Positions 38,156 through 45,470 of a stretch of 64,000 bases of DNA are shown piece after piece (the stretch's first letter is position 1; the number at the start of each line of letters is the position of its first letter). The stretch spans positions 17,330 to 81,329 of the forward strand of contig CAVYPD010000006.1 in the NCBI GenBank assembly GCA_963770275.1, written 5' to 3'. The notes under the pieces were generated by a model. It searched no databases. It saw only the letters and a program-made list of their open reading frames with translations, and had not been told where the DNA came from. This DNA is from Roseiarcus sp963770275 (GTDB lineage: Bacteria > Pseudomonadota > Alphaproteobacteria > Rhizobiales > Beijerinckiaceae). The position numbers and the translations under genes are program-made.

Positions 38156-38437
38156 ATGGCCTACCAGATTTACCGCATCGGAGAATGGGAACGCGTCGGC
38201 GGCGTCGACGGCTATTCCACCATCCGCGCATACCTCGAGCCGGGTCTCTATGAGACCGAAGCCTATGCTCGCAAGAAGGCCGCTCGCCTCGCCGACCAGG
38301 ATTACGAGAACGGCGGCGACGGAAGCTTTCAGGTCGTTGCGGTCGGCGAGAGCCCGTTCGACAACAACCGACCGTCGCTCGCCGCCTGGTGGGCCACCCA
38401 TCCGCACGTCTTCGATTTCGACGACTGCCCCTTCTGA
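38156..38437 (+). CDS. Small protein with an SSB-like acidic C-terminal tip
   Basis: 93 residues, MAYQIYRIGEWERVGGVDGY at the start, a central ETEAYARKKAARLADQDYEN and the end THPHVFDFDDCPF. The last residues mimic the SSB tip (DDIPF), a known docking peptide for SSB partners. It is in the same frame as the 5' part of ssb but has its own ATG. The ribosome site is weak (GGAG about 14 bases upstream). Function unknown. Confidence 0.55.
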   Translation: MAYQIYRIGEWERVGGVDGYSTIRAYLEPGLYETEAYARKKAARLADQDYENGGDGSFQVVAVGESPFDNNRPSLAAWWATHPHVFDFDDCPF

Positions 38438-38447
38438 GGAGACGGCC

Positions 38448-38627
38448 ATGACCCGGAAAACAGAGGATGTCCCTCGGCCCCCTCGCACGGACGGTCAAGC
38501 GAACTCACGCGAAGCGGAGGGACATCGATACTCGGCCGAGGCCGTCCAGCGCGAAATCGCCAAGGATCGCCGCATCAAGCCGAACGAAGCCCGCCTGATC
38601 CACGCCCTCCTGCGAGGGCGAGGCTGA
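38448..38627 (+). CDS. Small plasmid protein of unknown function
   Basis: 59 residues from ATG 38448 with GAGGAG 6 bases upstream and 10 bases after the previous stop, so probably third gene of the ssb operon. Hydrophilic start (TRKTEDVPRPPRTDGQ), then a basic helix AEAVQREIAKDRRIKPNEAR and LIHALLRGRG. No known domain. Confidence 0.55.
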   Translation: MTRKTEDVPRPPRTDGQANSREAEGHRYSAEAVQREIAKDRRIKPNEARLIHALLRGRG

Positions 38628-39179
38628 GCGCCGATCGCGCAATATCTCGCCATCTACGACGAGGCACGCACTCGTGATCGGCTGCTCGGCGCCATCCGGG
38701 CGTCGACTTTTCCGCCTCAGGGCTTATGACCTCAGCCCTTCCAAACGTACTCGCCACCCGGTGTCCAAGATCGATCGCCACATGGACCTCACGCCCTCGC
38801 CCTCGGCAGAGGAACAGCGCATCCTTATGCGCGCCCCTGGTTGCGGCGTCGAGGAACTCGTCGCGCGGCTCGGGGCGGAGGGCCTTTCGGACCCCCACCC
38901 CGTGGGCGTCAGCCGACGAACATGCCCCGTCGCGAGCCTTCTTCTCGACCTATGGCTCGGCAGATCTCCGCTCTAACGTCTTTCTCGTGATCCTTGTAAG
39001 TCGGCACCGACGGCGCCATGGGCGCGCAACGCGGAAAGCAGCCTGCCGGAGCGCGCCATGACGACTGCGAACACATGCGGGGATATGCAACGCGCGCATC
39101 TCGGCCAAGGGTCCCGCGTTCGTCATCGCCGCCTCACGCACGAAGCGGCCCGGACGGTAACGACGCAAGCCGAAAACCT
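38628..39179. other. Region without a supported gene
   Basis: About 550 bases between the ssb operon and the inverted decayed paralog. Open frames on both strands lack ribosome sites and natural composition. Confidence 0.4.
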
Positions 39180-39492
39180 TTCGGATCAGCGTAGAAACGG
39201 CCCGCCCCGACCACGACACCGAGGGCTTCTCCCGACAGACTGAGCACGCGTATGGCAGTCGCCTTGTCTTCACGAGGGAGAATGCTCGAGACGGCCTCGG
39301 CCATGCGCTTGACGGCGCAAGCTCGGCGGAGCCGGCGCGCTCCATATCCGGGAACAGGCCGAAACCGTCGCAGGGGCGACGTTTTCCGCGACGCCTTCAA
39401 GGAGTGGGGGCAAGGGCAGCGCCCTCCAACTGGGGAGCGAAAGCGGGTCTCGCGCTTGGGAGCGGGCGTCGCGGCCAATGTGCGACGGCCAT
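39180..39492 (-). pseudogene. Decayed inverted paralog of the gene at 39851-40420
   Basis: The minus strand from ATGGCC at 39492 follows the plus-strand gene at 39851 at the DNA level, including GAGAAGGATTTTCG before the ATG, CCCAAGCGCGA, GGCGTCGCGGAAAACGTCGC, GTCAAGCGCATGGCCGAGG and GGGGCGGGCCGTTTCTACGC. In protein terms AVKRMAEA and VGAGRFY are shared but several frameshifts separate the blocks. It forms a large imperfect inverted repeat with the intact gene. Confidence 0.65.
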
Positions 39493-39598
39493 TCCCGAAA
39501 ATCCTTCTCATCTCGCGCTCTCAAGAAGGCCGCAACGAGACCCGTCGCCCGCTCATATCCCTCGGTTATGCGCGGCTTAAGCCCAACCCGGTCGGCCA

Positions 39599-39794
39599 GC
39601 AACGGCTACGCTCGACGATTTTCCCCTTCGGCCCCCCAAGAATAAGGCCAAGAAAAGTTTCTCATGAAAGGGGGGCCGAATTCCTCGCGATACAAAATCG
39701 CCTCCCTCCGCCGTCCTCCGCTGACGCTCCGGCCCTTCGCTCCGCTTCGGGTGCAGGCCGCCCGGGCCGGGCTTCTTTCAGCCGCACCGAGGGA
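39599..39794 (+). repeat. Structured leader repeat, copy 2 (before the gene at 39851)
   Basis: Direct copy of 37472-37634. Here the hairpin is enlarged: TTCGGCCCCCC, about 30 bases, then GGGGGGCCGAA, still able to form a strong stem, followed by TTCCTCGCGATACAAAATCG and CCTCCCTCCGCCGTCC. It ends about 57 bases before the ATG. Confidence 0.65.
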
Positions 39795-39850
39795 CACGAG
39801 CTGGCGATGGGCCAGCGGCCCACGGCGCAAGACGAGAAGGATTTTCGACA

Positions 39851-40420
39851 ATGGCCACGAACCGCTCCAAGTCCGCCCCCAAGCGCGAAACCCGCACCCC
39901 CGTCACCTTCGAGACCGCCGCCCAGCTCTGCCCCCACCAGGGCGTCGCGGAAAACGTCGCCCAGGCCTTCGGCCTCATCGTCCCCGAATACGACGCCATC
40001 CGCACCGAGCACACGACCGCAGTCAAGCGCATGGCCGAGGCCTTCGAAGGCTCCCTCAACGACAAGGCGACCGCCATGCACTTCCAGCGCATCGTCGGGG
40101 CCCTCGTCTCCTCCGCAGTCGGGGCCGGCCGCTTCTACTCCGAAAAGGTCACTCAGGCCCGCGACGCCACCGCCCGCGCCGCCGATGGCGGCGACGACGA
40201 ACATGGGGCCCCGATCGGCCTCGAAAGCAAGGCGCAGCGCACCCGCGAGTTCGCGGCCGACATGGCGATGCAGGCCTACGCCCTCCTCGCCGCGGCCCAC
40301 GGCGCCATCGACGCCTACAAGGACCTCACCGGCGAAGACTGGAAAGCCTACGAGGCCCCCGCCGACGCCGCGGTCGAGAAGAAGGCCGCCGTCTCCCAGA
40401 TGGGAGCCTTCGGGGGCTGA
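39851..40420 (+). CDS. Conserved plasmid protein of unknown function
   Basis: 189 residues. Basic start (ATNRSKSAPKRETRTPVTFE), helical middle (EYDAIRTEHTTAVKRMAEAF, then KATAMHFQRIVGALVSSAVG) and an Ala-rich C-terminus. No signal peptide. GAGAAGGA lies about 12 bases before the ATG. A decayed inverted copy precedes it and a structured repeat forms its leader. Codon use is strongly GC3-biased. Function unknown. Confidence 0.65.
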   Translation: MATNRSKSAPKRETRTPVTFETAAQLCPHQGVAENVAQAFGLIVPEYDAIRTEHTTAVKRMAEAFEGSLNDKATAMHFQRIVGALVSSAVGAGRFYSEKVTQARDATARAADGGDDEHGAPIGLESKAQRTREFAADMAMQAYALLAAAHGAIDAYKDLTGEDWKAYEAPADAAVEKKAAVSQMGAFGG

Positions 40421-40535
40421 CGCCCCCAAGAGGCGGGGGTCCGAAAGGCCTCCGCCCCCCTTCCCCCCGGGCGCCTCGCGGCGCCCAACTCAGCGTGCCG
40501 TCGTTTGCCGTCCTTCATCCTCACACTCTGCCGGA

Positions 40536-41237
40536 TCAATTCGGCCTGTTCGTCGTCAAATCCGCGAGCCGACACGTTTCAACGGTTTTTCCATCCGCCA
40601 TCCGCACCATCATCGGCTCAACCCAACAGCGGTCGACCGCCTCCAGCACGGCCTGACGGGCCGCGCTCTCCTTCGCACTCCACCATTGCGTCGTGGCGCC
40701 GCCGCCGATGAAGACCGCCACAGCGGCGGCGGCGACCCATGCGGCCAGTCGCCACGCCTCGCGCCGATTGCGCTCCGTCTGCTTCAAGACCAGCCATTTC
40801 TGGCTTTCCGCCAGAAGCGCGCGCGACATCTCCTTGGCAATCCGCGCGATCGACTCGTCGATCGCCTCCTCGGCGCGGATGCTCGCAAGACCAGCTCTCT
40901 CCGTCGCCTGATGCGCCATCGCGAGCGCGTTCGAGCCCGCCTCGATCATCCGTTCGATCCGACGCCGCTCGGCTTCGCCTTCTCGACGCGCCGTCTCCAA
41001 CAGCGCCTCAAGATCGCCGAGCGCCGCAAGATTGGTCTTACCCGTCTCCTCAATCGCCTTCAGAAGCGCACGCACGAACTGACCTTCCAGCGCATCGACA
41101 TGCACACCCCAGTCGAGCGCCGCCCGCTCGACCCTCGCGATCTCCTCCGCGAGACCGAAGTCACGACGCCCTACGGGCGCCGCTCCCTCGTTGGCCGACG
41201 TCCCCTCAGGAGCGCCGGGCCTCTCCATTCCACCCAT
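40536..41237 (-). CDS. Membrane-anchored coiled-coil protein of unknown function
   Basis: 233 residues from ATG 41237, six bases after the stop of the gene upstream. A long helical region (about 25-150, e.g. GDLEALLETARREGEAERRR) precedes one hydrophobic segment (REAWRLAAWVAAAAVAVFIG) and a C-terminal part ending KTVETCRLADLTTNRPN. It is the last gene of the four-gene operon with the P-loop ATPases. Its build, coiled coil then one helix, resembles accessory mobilization proteins, but no family is recognised. Confidence 0.6.
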   Translation of the reverse strand: MGGMERPGAPEGTSANEGAAPVGRRDFGLAEEIARVERAALDWGVHVDALEGQFVRALLKAIEETGKTNLAALGDLEALLETARREGEAERRRIERMIEAGSNALAMAHQATERAGLASIRAEEAIDESIARIAKEMSRALLAESQKWLVLKQTERNRREAWRLAAWVAAAAVAVFIGGGATTQWWSAKESAARQAVLEAVDRCWVEPMMVRMADGKTVETCRLADLTTNRPN

Positions 41238-41242
41238 GGCTC

Positions 41243-42064
41243 TCAGCCGCCCGTCCCGGTCGCCTGGGCTCGCATTTCCGGCAACCACTCGGCCGGGATT
41301 TCGCTAAACACTTGTGGCAATGCGTCCGTCCACCACTTGCGGACGCGAAGCCTGTCGAAGATCGACAAGCCTTTTCCGTCCGCCCCGAACTTGCCGTTCA
41401 TAGCCTCCGCAAAGCTCAGGCCCCGGTCCGTCACTTCCGACATGCAGGCCAAGCGAGGCAGGGACACCAGCACCGCACCTTTGTCTAACGCACGCTGAAG
41501 ACCCGCGTGACCGTGCAGCGTCGCAAAGGCGATGTCGTCCGATCGCCCATTCAGGATCAGACCGCTATTCCTCACGATCAGGACCGCTTCGGGCGTGAAG
41601 AGGTTGCGCTCGAACCGATCGAGATAATCCAGATCAGCGACGTCCGGACCCAACACATGCACCACAACGACCCTCACCCCGAGTTCGGCGAGCGCTGCCG
41701 CAACCGGCACATCCTCGACAAGCTGCGTGAGCGGCGTGTCGCCGCCGCCGACATCGAGCAGCGCGTCATAGCGACGCTCCGCAATGTCAAGAAACCGCTC
41801 CTCGAGCCACGCCTTCACATCCTCCCGCTGCTCGGACGACGGAGAACTGGCCTGCGCATGAAACACCGACATGTTGTTGGTCGTGTTCATCTGGTCCGTG
41901 TCCCAGATCGCAAACTCCGCTCCGCGCTCCTGCAGATATTGCGCAAGCGCGTTCAGAAACGACGTTTTTCCGACCCGCTGACGCCCGACGACAACCATCA
42001 ATACGGGCTTACGCCCGCCGTTCTCATGATTTTCCAAGTCTCTTTCTCCATTCCTTATCGACAC
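41243..42064 (-). CDS. P-loop ATPase, StbB/TraL-like
   Basis: 273 residues. The Walker A segment MVVVGRQRVGKTSFLNALAQ is followed by AIWDTDQMN and a strand with DALLDVGGGDTPL, then VRVVVVHVLGPD. This is the SIMIBI-type fold of plasmid ATPases such as StbB or TraL. The start is GTG 42064 or TTG 42037 (GGAG 8 bases upstream of the latter); both overlap the previous gene. Role inferred from family: plasmid segregation or positioning of transfer DNA. Second ATPase of the operon. Confidence 0.65.
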   Translation of the reverse strand: MSIRNGERDLENHENGGRKPVLMVVVGRQRVGKTSFLNALAQYLQERGAEFAIWDTDQMNTTNNMSVFHAQASSPSSEQREDVKAWLEERFLDIAERRYDALLDVGGGDTPLTQLVEDVPVAAALAELGVRVVVVHVLGPDVADLDYLDRFERNLFTPEAVLIVRNSGLILNGRSDDIAFATLHGHAGLQRALDKGAVLVSLPRLACMSEVTDRGLSFAEAMNGKFGADGKGLSIFDRLRVRKWWTDALPQVFSEIPAEWLPEMRAQATGTGG

Positions 42065-42791
42065 GATTGCTTCGACTGCCGCCCCGCTCTCGTCTCCACG
42101 AGTCGAAGCGCATCTTCAGATGCTTCTTCATCACCCGGATTCGCTGCTCCTCGTTGAATTCCGGCAGGTCCCAGGGCCGCGGATCCTCCGGCCCAATGAA
42201 CAGACGCAGATCGAGGGGCTTCCCCTCGAACATGACCGTGAACTCCGAGGCCGGAAGCAGTTCCTCCGGCCCGCCGGTCAGCACCGGTCCGCCAGGCATG
42301 ACGGTCAGTTCGCTCCCGACCTCCGCCGCAATAGCCGGCGGCGGAGGCAGCGGGCGCGCATCGACCCGAGGGGGTTGACGATCCGACAACGGCGCGGTGA
42401 ACGATCCGGTGAAGCGCGAGGGCATATTCTGCCGAGGATCGCGCGCGCGTTGGAACGCGCGCTCGGCGTCCGCCTTGGCTTCGAGCGCGGCAAGCCGCGC
42501 CTTCTTCTTCTGCACGCGCAAAAACGTCTGGCGGGCGCTCTTGGGGGTAACGGCTTTTCCCTTCCAAAGCGTCAGGTTTAGAGCGGCGAACAGCGGCAAC
42601 ATGGATTCCCAAGGAATTCCAAGCCCGCTAAGCTTCTTGGCTTCGATCAGTTGATCGTGCTGATCAAATAAGAACCAGAACAACGACGAATGGCGCGGCG
42701 ATCGACGTGCCACGGCGACGACCGCGTCCCTTCCAAGCCCCGCGCCCTTCGCGCTTTCCGGGTTGCGGGACCCTTCTCCCGCCTGGCTCAT
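42024..42791 (-). CDS. Plasmid operon protein of unknown function
   Basis: 255 residues, hydrophilic, with a basic coiled-coil-like part (ARQTFLRVQKKKARLAALEA) and a Pro-rich middle. The N-terminus has SSLFWFLFDQHDQLIEAKKL. The stop and start overlap the flanking ATPase genes (ATGA type), so it is translated with them. I recognise no domain; a DNA-binding or adaptor role next to the ATPases would fit, but this is inference. Confidence 0.55.
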   Translation of the reverse strand: MSQAGEGSRNPESAKGAGLGRDAVVAVARRSPRHSSLFWFLFDQHDQLIEAKKLSGLGIPWESMLPLFAALNLTLWKGKAVTPKSARQTFLRVQKKKARLAALEAKADAERAFQRARDPRQNMPSRFTGSFTAPLSDRQPPRVDARPLPPPPAIAAEVGSELTVMPGGPVLTGGPEELLPASEFTVMFEGKPLDLRLFIGPEDPRPWDLPEFNEEQRIRVMKKHLKMRFDSWRRERGGSRSNRVDKEWRKRLGKS

Positions 42792-43546
42792 CCGAGGCCG
42801 AGCTCGCGACCGAACGGCGAAAACGCCGTCTCCATCCGGTCAAGCCATGTCCTCATCGTCACGCGCTTGAACGATAAAGGCTCTTGGCCTGGGACCCCTA
42901 GTTTCGAGAACGCGATCAGACTTACGATGTCTCGGTCCGCCGCGAGATCCGATCGAAGGGTAGGCATCCGCGCCACATGCGCCCCATGGTCGATCGCCTC
43001 GCGCACCGCAGGGTGGGCGAGGATGCGATCGAATTGACGCCTGCCCTGCTCTCCCGGTGCGCCCTCATTCAACACCAGCAACGTGTCTGTCGCCGTTACC
43101 CGCGCTCCATTACTGACGAACGCGTCCGCGTCGCCCGTATCCGGCGCAAAGAAGCACACCTTGGTGACGTCGAAACCGATCTCCGCATATCGATCGCGAA
43201 AATCGGTCCCCTCCGGATCGACCCGACGGATCAATCCCTGATTGAGACTGAAGTCGACCACGACAGGACGGCCGCTGCGGTCTTCGCTATCCGCGAGGAC
43301 CGCATCCCACCACGACTGTATCGCCCCATCGTTGCGATACAGTCGCAACGCGCCTTCTTCGTACCGGCACAAGCCGGTCCCAACGGTGTCGGCGTCCGCC
43401 ACCACCGGATTTACGCCCCTGGCGCGCATAACCTCCGTCAACCAACGCGCCCAGATCGTCTTTCCAGACTTGCCTCGACCCAAGGCCAGGATCAATCGCC
43501 GGCGCGGCGGCCCCGCCTCAATGTGAATTGCCGCATTCGTTGTCAT
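42788..43546 (-). CDS. P-loop ATPase, first gene of the StbB-like operon
   Basis: 252 residues. Walker A in LILALGRGKSGKTIWARWLT, then VVADADTVG, and VVVDFSLNQGL as a probable Walker B strand. GGAG lies 8 bases before the ATG at 43546. It has the same fold type as the ATPase at 41243-42064 but little direct similarity to it. The shared 17-base element is 37 bases before the ATG, and the 12-base repeats lie just beyond. A partition or transfer-linked role is inferred from fold and position. Confidence 0.65.
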   Translation of the reverse strand: MTTNAAIHIEAGPPRRRLILALGRGKSGKTIWARWLTEVMRARGVNPVVADADTVGTGLCRYEEGALRLYRNDGAIQSWWDAVLADSEDRSGRPVVVDFSLNQGLIRRVDPEGTDFRDRYAEIGFDVTKVCFFAPDTGDADAFVSNGARVTATDTLLVLNEGAPGEQGRRQFDRILAHPAVREAIDHGAHVARMPTLRSDLAADRDIVSLIAFSKLGVPGQEPLSFKRVTMRTWLDRMETAFSPFGRELGLG

Positions 43547-43583
43547 GGATCAGTCTCCTTTCGACCGACCCATCAGAGCGACG

Positions 43584-43600
43584 ACCCGCGCGAACAGCTA
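43584..43600 (-). promoter_or_regulatory. 17-base shared element before the P-loop ATPase operon
   Basis: Minus strand TAGCTGTTCGCGCGGGT, sharing CTGTTCGCGCGG with the sites at 36621 and 43840. CGAAAAACGGGATT precedes it, aligning with the CGAAAAAAGCAATT before the 36621 site. 37 bases from the ATG at 43546. Confidence 0.6.
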
Positions 43601-43644
43601 ATCCCGTTTTTCGTCTCCAGCCTCGCCGCTCGACCTCGGCCTCC

Positions 43645-43714
43645 CGCGCTTCACTCCGCGCCTCACTCGCGCTTCAGCTCGCGCTTCAGTCCACTTCTCA
43701 TTGGCGCTTCACTC
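43645..43714. repeat. Five iteron-like 12-base repeats in the divergent intergenic region
   Basis: CGCGCTTCACTC at 43645, CGCGCCTCACTC at 43657, CGCGCTTCAGCT at 43668, CGCGCTTCAGTC at 43680 and GGCGCTTCACTC at 43703; spacings 12, 11, 12 and 23 bases, about one or two helix turns. A sixth degenerate unit fits the 23-base gap. Such phased repeats are typical of plasmid partition or replication sites. Confidence 0.6.
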
Positions 43715-43745
43715 GGAAGGCTCGAAAAACAGCTACATGGACCAA

Positions 43746-43760
43746 TGCACCTTTGGTGCA
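43746..43760. promoter_or_regulatory. Palindrome beside the iteron-like repeats
   Basis: TGCACC-TTT-GGTGCA is a perfect 6-bp inverted repeat; an overlapping stem ACCAA with TTGGT is an alternative. It lies 32 bases from the last 12-base repeat and could belong to an oriT or operator. Confidence 0.4.
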
Positions 43761-43839
43761 GGTCCGCTGCGCGGAGCGCGCGGACAACGCGCGCAGACGC
43801 ATCCGGCGAAGAAACTCGAAGACGCGCGATTTTTCCCCG

Positions 43840-43856
43840 TTCCTGTTCGCGCGGCT
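43840..43856 (+). promoter_or_regulatory. 17-base shared element before the BRO-N gene
   Basis: TTCCTGTTCGCGCGGCT on the plus strand, identical to the site at 36621-36637. A GATTTTTCC tract precedes it. The leader to the ATG at 43977 is 120 bases, longer than at the other sites. Confidence 0.6.
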
Positions 43857-43976
43857 GACCCTCAACGTGAAGGACGGTCGGGAAATCGTTCCCGATCCGA
43901 CACCGGCGCAACAGCCACGCGGGCTTCACCCTCATGGCCTTCGCCGCGAGGCTAAGCCTCTGAAAGGGAACAGGTT

Positions 43977-44657
43977 ATGTCAGGAAAAAATCAGGGCGAG
44001 GCCGACAACGTCGCCGGCTTACCAACCGAATTCCGGTTCGATGACAGCTCCGTCCGAACGGTCGTAAAGGACGGCGAACCGTGGTTTGTCGCCAAGGACG
44101 TGTGCGAAATTCTCGACCTCGAAGACCCCAGCATGACCGTCAGCCGACTGGACGAGGACCAGCGCGGAAAAGCTAATGTTTGTACCCCTGGCGGGCAGCA
44201 GCAAATGCTCACCGTTAGCGAGTCCGGTCTGTACAGTCTGATTTTCACGAGCCGAAAGCCTGAAGCGAAACGCTTCAGAAAATGGATCGCGAGCGAGGTC
44301 CTGCCCGAAATCCGCAAGACCGGTGGATACCGTCGTCCGGAGACCGAGTTCGCCGGCCTCTCGGGCGAGCGGGTCGAATACGAGCGCTGGCTTCTGGAGC
44401 GGGCGCTCCTCGACGCTAAGCTCATCGCCCTCGGAATGCAGAGCATCGGCGTCCATTACGAACGGATGGCCACGGACGATCCGGAATTCGGTGCGGCGCG
44501 CGCCGACACCAATTTCGCGGACTACCATCGTGAGCTCCGCGAGAACGTCCATCGATCGAGGGAATTCATGCGGCGCGCCCAACCAGGCTCCGTCTTCAAC
44601 CGCGGCCCGAAACCTGTCGAACCCTCGAAGCCGACAGAATCTCGCCCCGTCGCCTGA
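43977..44657 (+). CDS. BRO-N domain protein (phage antirepressor type)
   Basis: 226 residues. The N-terminal BRO domain (about 20-120) is clear: RTVVKDGEPWFVAKDVCEIL, LDEDQRGKANV, TVSESGLYSLIFTSRKPEAK and FRKWIASEVLPEIRKTGGY. The C-terminal part is helical and ends in a Pro-rich tail. BRO-N proteins bind DNA and act as antirepressors in phages; on plasmids they are presumed regulators. AAAGGGA lies about 9 bases before the ATG. It diverges from the P-loop operon over the iteron-bearing spacer. Confidence 0.85.
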   Translation: MSGKNQGEADNVAGLPTEFRFDDSSVRTVVKDGEPWFVAKDVCEILDLEDPSMTVSRLDEDQRGKANVCTPGGQQQMLTVSESGLYSLIFTSRKPEAKRFRKWIASEVLPEIRKTGGYRRPETEFAGLSGERVEYERWLLERALLDAKLIALGMQSIGVHYERMATDDPEFGAARADTNFADYHRELRENVHRSREFMRRAQPGSVFNRGPKPVEPSKPTESRPVA

Positions 44658-44740
44658 ACCTCTTCGCCGTCGGCGCGGGGATTGACCCCTGCGCTTAAGC
44701 AAACCAGCGCCGGCGAAACTCCCTTCGCAGGCGCTGCCAT

Positions 44741-44757
44741 TTCCCGTTCGCGCCGAT
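44741..44757 (+). promoter_or_regulatory. 17-base shared element before the relaxase operon
   Basis: TTCCCGTTCGCGCCGAT on the plus strand, 43 bases before the ATG at 44801. It keeps the core GTTCGCGC of the other five sites but its right end differs. Confidence 0.45.
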
Positions 44758-44800
44758 GGCCGCGAAACTTTCCTCTCCAACGAGACCGAGGTTTTCGACC

Positions 44801-45047
44801 ATGACCGCTCCCCTCCCACGGACGCCCGCCAACTCCCCTGCCCAGCCTCCCCTGACCCGAATGAGCGATGAGCTCGAGCGCCTGCGCGCGTCCGTCAACA
44901 AGCTCGCGCGGGCGCAGAACGCGCTGCTCTTCAACGTCAAAGCTCTCAGCGACCAAGTGCAGTCGCTGTCGGGCACGGTCCAGCAGATGTCAAGCACGAT
45001 GAGTGCCGGAAGCCGGAGAGGACGAAGCGCGGCGCCAGCTTCACTAG
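44801..45047 (+). CDS. Small coiled-coil protein upstream of the relaxase, probable frameshift
   Basis: Begins MTAPLPRTPANSPAQPPLTR and continues with a coiled coil (SDELERLRASVNKLARAQNA, LLFNVKALSDQVQSLSG). In the first frame it stays open to 45250, overlapping the next gene. A one-base shift near 45002 gives the more natural acidic end PEAGEDEARRQLH and a TAG at 45047, which I prefer. The helix repeats the pattern of the next protein (AQxALLxN, LxxQ, LxG), so the two are paralogs. Likely an accessory of the relaxase operon. Confidence 0.5.
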
Positions 45048-45099
45048 CCTCTTTGCCAGCGACGCCAGACCAACCCCGACCGACCCAAGGATCATCCTC

Positions 45100-45465
45100 A
45101 TGGCCCTCCGCCACGACGCCAATGACGCGAACCTCAGCCGAATCGCCGACGATCTCATCGGCATCCGCGAACTCCTCGACAAAATGGATCACGCCCAGGA
45201 CGCTCTTCTTGAAAACGGCCAATCCCTTCAGGGCCAGCTCGAAGCCCTGACGGGCCAGATCACCCATATGATCCAAGTCCTGACCCCGGAGCGGCCCGAA
45301 CAGGAAGGACCATCGCTCGCCGACCTTCTCGCCCGCATCCTGACCCAGCAATCCGGCATGGCCGCCCTGCTGCGCCAGATCAACGACGCCCTGACGCGGC
45401 TCACGCCTGCCGAAGCCGCCACAGCCCACGCCAACACTCCCGCCAACGGCGCCGGCCACGCCTGA
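45100..45465 (+). CDS. Small coiled-coil protein directly before the relaxase
   Basis: 121 residues, ATG 45100 with AAGGA about 9 bases upstream. Helical throughout: NLSRIADDLIGIRELLDKMD, HAQDALLENGQSLQGQLEAL, TGQITHMIQVL, and a second helix ADLLARILTQQSGMAALLRQ. It ends five bases before the relaxase ATG. It resembles the protein at 44801 and the general build of small mobilization accessory proteins, but I recognise no named family. Confidence 0.6.
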   Translation: MALRHDANDANLSRIADDLIGIRELLDKMDHAQDALLENGQSLQGQLEALTGQITHMIQVLTPERPEQEGPSLADLLARILTQQSGMAALLRQINDALTRLTPAEAATAHANTPANGAGHA

Positions 45466-45470
45466 TCCCC

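Noticed and set aside
37685..38437. Single protein of 250 residues joining ssb and the next gene
   Set aside because: The acidic SSB tip DDIPF with its stop lies in the neighbouring frame at 38081, and the second part has its own ATG, so the join is due to a frameshift.
39252..41498. Open plus-strand frame of 748 codons
   Set aside because: Rich in Pro, Arg and Ser with no domain; it overlaps the better supported gene at 39851 in another frame and the minus-strand gene at 40536. High GC keeps the frame open.
43645..43714. CRISPR-like array
   Set aside because: The repeats are 12 bases and adjacent with no spacers, and no cas genes are present; they fit iterons better.
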